DNA from: JAHFOW01 sp964370795
Lineage (GTDB): Bacteria > Planctomycetota > Brocadiia > Brocadiales > Brocadiaceae
Reading direction: 5' to 3'
DNA: 10,299 nt
NCBI GenBank assembly: GCA_964370795.1
Contig: CAYJME010000110.1
Span: 1 to 10,299 of the forward strand
Shown piece by piece: positions 6,430 to 10,299 of this stretch. Positions within the stretch are counted from its first letter, which is position 1; each line of letters begins with the position of its first letter. The notes beneath the pieces are model-generated. The model was not told the DNA's origin and searched no databases. It worked only from the letters and a program-made list of their open reading frames with translations. The translations under genes were made by a program, and so were the position numbers.

Positions 6430-6459
6430 ATTTTACTTTAGTTATTAAATGATTGTCAA
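6430..6459 (-). promoter_or_regulatory. Promoter of the B12/cobalt operon
   Basis: On the minus strand, TTGACA (6454-6459) and TAAAAT (6430-6435) are separated by 18 nt. The first is a perfect -35 hexamer. The predicted start near 6423 would put the riboswitch about 30 nt from the 5' end of the RNA, as expected. Confidence 0.7.
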
Positions 6460-6522
6460 TTAAAATATGTTCAACTCTCAGGGAACATGAATAGAAACTG
6501 GTTTCTTATCTACATTTTTTCT

Positions 6523-6551
6523 TTGATTCTCGATTACGAGAAGTATAAAAT
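6523..6551 (+). promoter_or_regulatory. Promoter of mltA with a palindrome in the spacer
   Basis: TTGATT (6523-6528) and TAAAAT (6546-6551) are 17 nt apart on the plus strand. The spacer is almost filled by the perfect inverted repeat TTCTCG-ATTA-CGAGAA (6527-6542), a candidate operator. The predicted start near 6558 leaves a leader of about 80 nt before the mltA ATG. The promoter call is based on hexamer match and position only. Confidence 0.5.
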
Positions 6552-6637
6552 ACTGCCTGATATAAACTTTCGAACTATATCCCGATAAATTTTATAAAAT
6601 GGGAATTTATACATACACTTTCAGGATACAGATACTT

Positions 6638-7783
6638 ATGAAAACAAAGGGCATTATTGTTAAAGGTTTAGTATTATGGACGTTATTGTTTGTTTTTGTT
6701 GGACAGGGCTGCGCATTGTTCAAGAGAAGAGCCCTTCTCGTTCCAAGGGAATCCGGGGACACTCTGGTTGAGATTACAGACCCAAAACTACTTCCCAAAT
6801 TTAGTGACAATTACAGTCGGGATTCTCTTTTGCGTTCCATAGATAACAGCCTGGAATATTACAAAAAGGTAAAGTCCAATCCGTATGGCTTCCATATGGA
6901 TGGTTTTTCACATCCGGCACTGGAAGACACTTTACGATATTTCCGTGAAGGCCTGTCCCGGTGCAGAAATAATGAGGAAATAAACGATTTTGTTGTTAAA
7001 AATTTCAGGGTATTTCAGGCAATTGGAAAAGAATACAACGGACAGGTGCATTTCACTGGTTATGGAACGCCAATATATGATGGAAGTCTTACACCAACAG
7101 GAGATTTTCGTTACCCGCTTTATAAATTGCCGGCTGATTTTAGAAAGCCTTATTATACCCGGCGCGAAATCGAAGAACGCAATCTCTTAAAAGGGAATGA
7201 AATTGTTTACCTGAAATCTAAACTCGATGCCTATCTCATCCACGTTCAGGGTTCAGGACAAATCAGGCTGCCAACAGGGGAAAAGGCCTATGTCGGATAT
7301 GCAGCAGATTCGGGTCACAAATACAATAGTATTGGGCGTATGCTGGTAATGGATGGAAAAATTTCCGAAGAAGATTTGACACTTACAACCCTGATAGATT
7401 ATTTTAAACAACACCCGGGAGAACTGGATTCCTATCTTAAGAGAAATGACCGATTTATCTTTTTCAAAATAGTCGACTATGCTACTCCATATGGTTCGAT
7501 CAATGTTCCTGTAACTCCTATGAGGAGTATTGCCACAGATAAAAAAGTCTTTCCCGCGGGTGGATTGGCTTTTGCGGTTATAGAACCCAGAAAAAAGAAA
7601 TCCCGTTGGTTCCAGAAAACAGGGGGTGTTGAACAATCCTTCTTTGTGCTGGATCAGGATACCGGAAGCGCAATTCAAACCCCGGCGCGCGCCGATGTGT
7701 ACCACGGAATTGGCGATCAGGCAATGCACGAGGCGGGAGATATGAATACCTTTGGACAACTCTATTATCTTTTGAAACGGTAG
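6638..7783 (+). CDS. mltA: MltA-family lytic transglycosylase, probable lipoprotein
   Basis: MltA enzymes cleave the MurNAc-GlcNAc bond of peptidoglycan, leaving 1,6-anhydro-muropeptides, and act at the periplasmic face of the outer membrane. From the ATG at 6638 the protein has 381 residues. It has a basic N-terminus, a hydrophobic stretch and VGQGC (Cys25), an imperfect lipobox. The family blocks are FTGYGTP (139-145; usual form GYYEP), FRYPLY, DAYLIHVQGSG (197-207), YNSIGRML and TPMRSIATD (293-301). The C-terminal 3D-type block has DQDTGSAI (339-346) and RADVYHGIGD (351-360), the region that carries the catalytic aspartate. The start at 6638 is preferred over 6599 because AGGA lies 11 nt upstream and the signal sequence then begins properly with MKTK. 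It appears to be a single-gene unit. The presence of this gene implies a peptidoglycan wall. Confidence 0.9.
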   Translation: MKTKGIIVKGLVLWTLLFVFVGQGCALFKRRALLVPRESGDTLVEITDPKLLPKFSDNYSRDSLLRSIDNSLEYYKKVKSNPYGFHMDGFSHPALEDTLRYFREGLSRCRNNEEINDFVVKNFRVFQAIGKEYNGQVHFTGYGTPIYDGSLTPTGDFRYPLYKLPADFRKPYYTRREIEERNLLKGNEIVYLKSKLDAYLIHVQGSGQIRLPTGEKAYVGYAADSGHKYNSIGRMLVMDGKISEEDLTLTTLIDYFKQHPGELDSYLKRNDRFIFFKIVDYATPYGSINVPVTPMRSIATDKKVFPAGGLAFAVIEPRKKKSRWFQKTGGVEQSFFVLDQDTGSAIQTPARADVYHGIGDQAMHEAGDMNTFGQLYYLLKR

Positions 7784-7812
7784 CATCTCGTGTATTTATT
7801 ATATTATTTAGA

Positions 7813-7841
7813 TTGATATAATATCATTTTATGAGTAAAAT
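7813..7841 (+). promoter_or_regulatory. Promoter of the first OmcB-like gene
   Basis: TTGATA (7813-7818) and TAAAAT (7836-7841) are 17 nt apart in an A/T-rich gap. They give a leader of about 70 nt. No terminator for mltA is seen before it, so read-through from mltA is also possible. Confidence 0.5.
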
Positions 7842-7904
7842 GAAACTTTATTTGTAATAATTACATATTGTTTAGCACGCGTTTTTTATTTTATTAATTT
7901 TATA

Positions 7905-7911
7905 AAGGAGG
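7905..7911 (+). promoter_or_regulatory. Strong ribosome binding site
   Basis: AAGGAGG lies 7 nt before the ATG at 7919. It is the best Shine-Dalgarno match in the window. It fixes the start of the OmcB-like gene and suggests high expression. Confidence 0.9.
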
Positions 7912-7918
7912 AATTAAT

Positions 7919-9538
7919 ATGCAGTGGAAAAAGAGTGTTTTTACATTGCCGTTCGTTATCGGTACCTTGGCATTCGGTATGTACGGTTGTGGATCAATGG
8001 GGGTGTCGCATACCGATGAAAAACCACCCTATTATCATGGTCACGTTGAAGCGGAACCGCCAGAAAGACACATGCGCGCTGAACATGCAGAGCAACCGAA
8101 GAAAGTAGAAGCGCCTCCAAAAGTAGAAACCGACATGCTTACTACGGATGGTGCATGGCCTACCAATGATAAAGACTGTTGCAGTGTTATTCATATGGAA
8201 AAAACGGGGCCAAGAACTGGACGTGTCGGTCAACCGTATTGTTATACAATCAAAGTTACCAACCTGACGAAGAGGAACGTTAAAAATGTTGAAGTAGTTC
8301 AAAACCTTCCTAAGAATTTTCAAGTAAAGAGTTCTGAACCTAAAATGGAAGGCGGTGGTGATACAGGAAAATGGTTCCTTGGCGACTTTGGTCCACAAGA
8401 GGTTAAAGTAATTAAAGTTTGTGGTCTTCCTACGCAAAGCGGAAGCATGCCATTTTGCACGGATGTAACTTACAATTTACCTGAAATCTGTATAGACCCG
8501 ATGATTTTAGAGCCAAAATTGACTATTGCTAAGCGTGCTTCACCAGAGGTTCTGCTGTGCGATATGATACAGGTAACTTTTACGGTAAAAAATACAGGAA
8601 CCGGTGTAGCTGAAAACGTAAAGATAAAAGATTCTTTGCCGCCTGGACTGAAGACAGTGGATGGCAAATCCAACGTTGTACTTGATGTTGGTACATTAAA
8701 GGCTGGGGAATCCAAAGATGTTAACTTAACAGTCAAAGCTGAGAAAACGGGAACATTTACTAACAGTGCAACGGTTGTCGCTGAAGGTTTGAGTGGTGAA
8801 TCTAACCAAACCACAACCGTGGTAAAACAGCCAGTGCTTGCAATCGCCAAATCAGGGCCAGCAAAGGTCTATGTGGGCCGCAAAATTACTTATGATATTG
8901 TTGTAACGATTAAGGGTGATGGAGCTGCAGCTTCGACAATCATTGAAGACGCAATACCTTCAAATGCAAAGGTAGAGAGCGCCAGTCAAGGCGGAGCAGT
9001 AGCCGGTAGCGCTGTAACCTGGAATGTGGGCACTTTACAGCCGAATGATTCCAGGAAAGTCAGTGTAACTTTAAATCCTGCTGGTCTTGGCATTGTGAAT
9101 AATGTTGTAACAGCTAAGGCTGGTTGTGCCGCATCTGTGTCTGCTGCTGCTTCAACGGAGGTATTGGGTATTCCAGCTATCTTACTTGAGGTAATTGATA
9201 TAGAAGACCCAATTGAGGTTGGCAATAACGAAACATACGAGATTACGGTAACTAACCAGGGTTCAGACACAGGCACAAATGTTAAAGTTACCTGCATGCT
9301 CGAAGATCAGATGCAATTCGTATCAACTTCAGGTCCAACAAAGGGTACTTGCGCTGATGGCAAGACGGTCATCTTCGATCCTTTACCAACCCTTGCATCA
9401 AAGGCTAAGGCAACCTGGAAGGTTGTTGTGAAGGCTATAGGAGATGGAGACGTTCGTTTCAAGGTCAACATGATCGAAGATTGTCTGAAGAGAAATGTTG
9501 AGGAAACTGAGGCGACGAACTTCTACAAGAATTATTAA
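7919..9538 (+). CDS. OmcB-like DUF11-repeat envelope lipoprotein
   Basis: This 539-residue exported protein has an N-terminal signal with MYGC (lipid-attachment candidate Cys24), then a polar linker rich in His, Glu and Pro (31-75, with KPPYYHGHVEAEPPERH). About four DUF11-type beta-sandwich repeats follow, at roughly 92-190, 199-302, 304-416 and 419-536. Repeat hallmarks are YCYTIKVTNLT, VTFTVKNTGTGVAENVKIKDSLPPG, VTWNVGTLQPNDSRKV and YEITVTNQGSDTGTNVKV. There are 12 cysteines (24, 87, 88, 108, 168, 180, 191, 214, 403, 459, 478, 522), which is high for DUF11 proteins and suggests disulfide bonds. The repeat order, the cysteines and a C-terminal SGPTKG segment recall chlamydial OmcB, the disulfide-linked outer-membrane-complex protein. 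By analogy it may be a structural envelope protein anchored in the outer membrane. The strong ribosome binding site and own terminator fit an abundant product. No enzymatic motif is seen. Confidence 0.9.
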   Translation: MQWKKSVFTLPFVIGTLAFGMYGCGSMGVSHTDEKPPYYHGHVEAEPPERHMRAEHAEQPKKVEAPPKVETDMLTTDGAWPTNDKDCCSVIHMEKTGPRTGRVGQPYCYTIKVTNLTKRNVKNVEVVQNLPKNFQVKSSEPKMEGGGDTGKWFLGDFGPQEVKVIKVCGLPTQSGSMPFCTDVTYNLPEICIDPMILEPKLTIAKRASPEVLLCDMIQVTFTVKNTGTGVAENVKIKDSLPPGLKTVDGKSNVVLDVGTLKAGESKDVNLTVKAEKTGTFTNSATVVAEGLSGESNQTTTVVKQPVLAIAKSGPAKVYVGRKITYDIVVTIKGDGAAASTIIEDAIPSNAKVESASQGGAVAGSAVTWNVGTLQPNDSRKVSVTLNPAGLGIVNNVVTAKAGCAASVSAAASTEVLGIPAILLEVIDIEDPIEVGNNETYEITVTNQGSDTGTNVKVTCMLEDQMQFVSTSGPTKGTCADGKTVIFDPLPTLASKAKATWKVVVKAIGDGDVRFKVNMIEDCLKRNVEETEATNFYKNY

Positions 9539-9648
9539 TCCTTTTGTGTAAAAGTCTCATCAGGTGTATTTTTGAAAGAGTTGGATTCTACGTGAAGTGA
9601 TAGTCTCTATGAGATTATTGACGTATATCTCAACATGTTAGTATGAAG

Positions 9649-9688
9649 AAAGCCGGGGCGTTTATCAACGCACCGGCTTTTTTCTTTT
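9649..9688 (+). terminator. Intrinsic terminator of the OmcB-like gene
   Basis: AAAGCCGG (9649-9656) pairs with CCGGCTTT (9673-9680). Inside, GCGTT (9658-9662) pairs with AACGC (9667-9671) around a TATC loop. The stem runs into TTTTTTCTTTT. This is a strong plus-strand terminator that separates the two paralogous genes into independent units. Confidence 0.93.
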
Positions 9689-9698
9689 ACTGAAACGC

Positions 9699-9704
9699 TA
9701 TAAT
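9699..9704 (+). promoter_or_regulatory. Possible -10 element of the second OmcB-like gene
   Basis: A perfect TATAAT lies just after the terminator and 55 nt before the next start codon. No good -35 hexamer is present at 16-18 nt upstream, because that position falls in the terminator T-run. The call is therefore tentative. Confidence 0.35.
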
Positions 9705-9759
9705 AGATAAGTTGTTTGAAAATAAAACATTTAAAGAGTTTTTCGAAAGGGGTTATTGT

Positions 9760-10299
9760 ATGAGTTGGTTGAAAATAGGAAACCCGGTAGCAATGTTCTT
9801 TCTTACGGTCATTTCGTGTATGGGCGGTTGTAGCTATTACCAAAGTAGCCCTGCCATAAACGATAAGCCGCCATACGCACATGGACACATTGAAGAGGAA
9901 CCAGGTACCAGGCACGAACGCCTCCATACCAGGGAAACAAAAGGACCATACGAAAAGAGTGAAATTAATAAGGTATCTTCCACGAGCAGTAAAAGATATG
10001 GTGTCATATCTCTGGAGAAGAATGCCCCAGGTGAAATACAGGCTGGAAAAATCTTTGATTACCTTATTAAAATTAACAATCTTACCGGTGAAAAGGTAAA
10101 AGATGTGGAAGTAACAGAAACCTTTTCGCGGAAATATAAACTAAAAAACTCCATTCCCAAGATTGGTAAGAGTGTAGGTGATGGGTCTGCAAAATGGTTT
10201 ATCGGAGATTTAGGGCCAAATGAAACGAGGGAAATACGGGTCACCGGCATAGCCATGGAAACGGGAGACATGCCGTTTTGTACAGACGTTACCTATAAC
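9760..10299 (+). CDS. Second OmcB-like envelope lipoprotein, partial (3' end outside window)
   Basis: An open frame of 180 codons runs without a stop to the window edge. AAGGGG at 9747-9752, 7 nt before the ATG, supports the start. The product has a signal sequence ending in CMGGC (lipid Cys24 candidate), then DKPPYAHGHIEEEPGTRHER, closely matching the linker of the upstream protein. The first DUF11-type repeat follows (FDYLIKINNLTGEKVKDVEV; KWFIGDLGPNETREI; MPFCTDVTYN). The same KWF-GD-GP and MPFCTDVTYN landmarks occur in the upstream gene, so the two are tandem paralogues. The Cys pair before the repeat and the Cys residues at the YCYTI and KVCGL positions are absent here; only the MPFC cysteine is kept in the visible part. 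The role is probably structural, with a different disulfide pattern. Confidence 0.88.
   Translation, partial: MSWLKIGNPVAMFFLTVISCMGGCSYYQSSPAINDKPPYAHGHIEEEPGTRHERLHTRETKGPYEKSEINKVSSTSSKRYGVISLEKNAPGEIQAGKIFDYLIKINNLTGEKVKDVEVTETFSRKYKLKNSIPKIGKSVGDGSAKWFIGDLGPNETREIRVTGIAMETGDMPFCTDVTYN

Noticed and set aside
6599..6637. Earlier ATG for mltA at 6599
   Set aside because: It has no ribosome binding site and would put 13 extra residues, including aromatic ones, before a normal signal sequence.
7994..8437. Minus-strand open frame of 147 codons inside the OmcB-like gene
   Set aside because: It is antisense to a well-supported coding region and its composition is that of a complementary shadow frame.

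Overview
The window reads as one arm of a bacterial chromosome of roughly 40-45% GC with two divergent blocks. The minus strand carries a complete vitamin B12/cobalt operon under a cobalamin riboswitch. The plus strand carries cell-envelope genes: an MltA-type lytic transglycosylase lipoprotein and two tandem, cysteine-containing DUF11-repeat lipoproteins that resemble chlamydial OmcB. OmcB-like DUF11 proteins, a de novo B12 pathway and many short palindromic intergenic repeats suggest a member of the Planctomycetes-Verrucomicrobia-Chlamydiae group. My best guess is an anammox planctomycete (Brocadiales). This is an inference; no marker gene in the window fixes the taxonomy.

Minus strand (about 6460 down to 200). 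A good sigma70-type promoter at 6430-6459 starts a leader of about 570 nt. The leader holds an adenosylcobalamin-type riboswitch (about 6187-6390), a strong intrinsic terminator (5961-6004) and a second perfect hairpin (5881-5905) just before cbiM. The genes then run cbiM, a small two-membrane-segment protein in the CbiN position, cbiQ, cbiO, a cobD-type threonine-phosphate decarboxylase and cobQ. Except for the cbiM to CbiN-like gap, they are tightly packed or overlapping. The first four should form an ECF-type cobalt importer. The last two act late in cobalamin synthesis: CobD makes aminopropanol phosphate, and CobQ amidates the corrin side chains to give cobyric acid. High B12 would switch off both cobalt uptake and late B12 synthesis.

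Plus strand (about 6520 to the right end). A promoter with a perfect inverted repeat in its spacer precedes mltA. A separate promoter and a very strong ribosome binding site precede the first OmcB-like gene (7919-9538), which ends at a textbook terminator (9649-9688). A second, diverged paralogue starts at 9760 and runs off the window.

The points most worth a second look are these: the tandem OmcB-like pair with its shared His/Glu-rich N-terminal motif; loss of the H-loop histidine in CbiO; a heptanucleotide tandem repeat inside cobQ; the unusual CbiN-position protein; and the palindromic repeat cluster inside the B12 operon.
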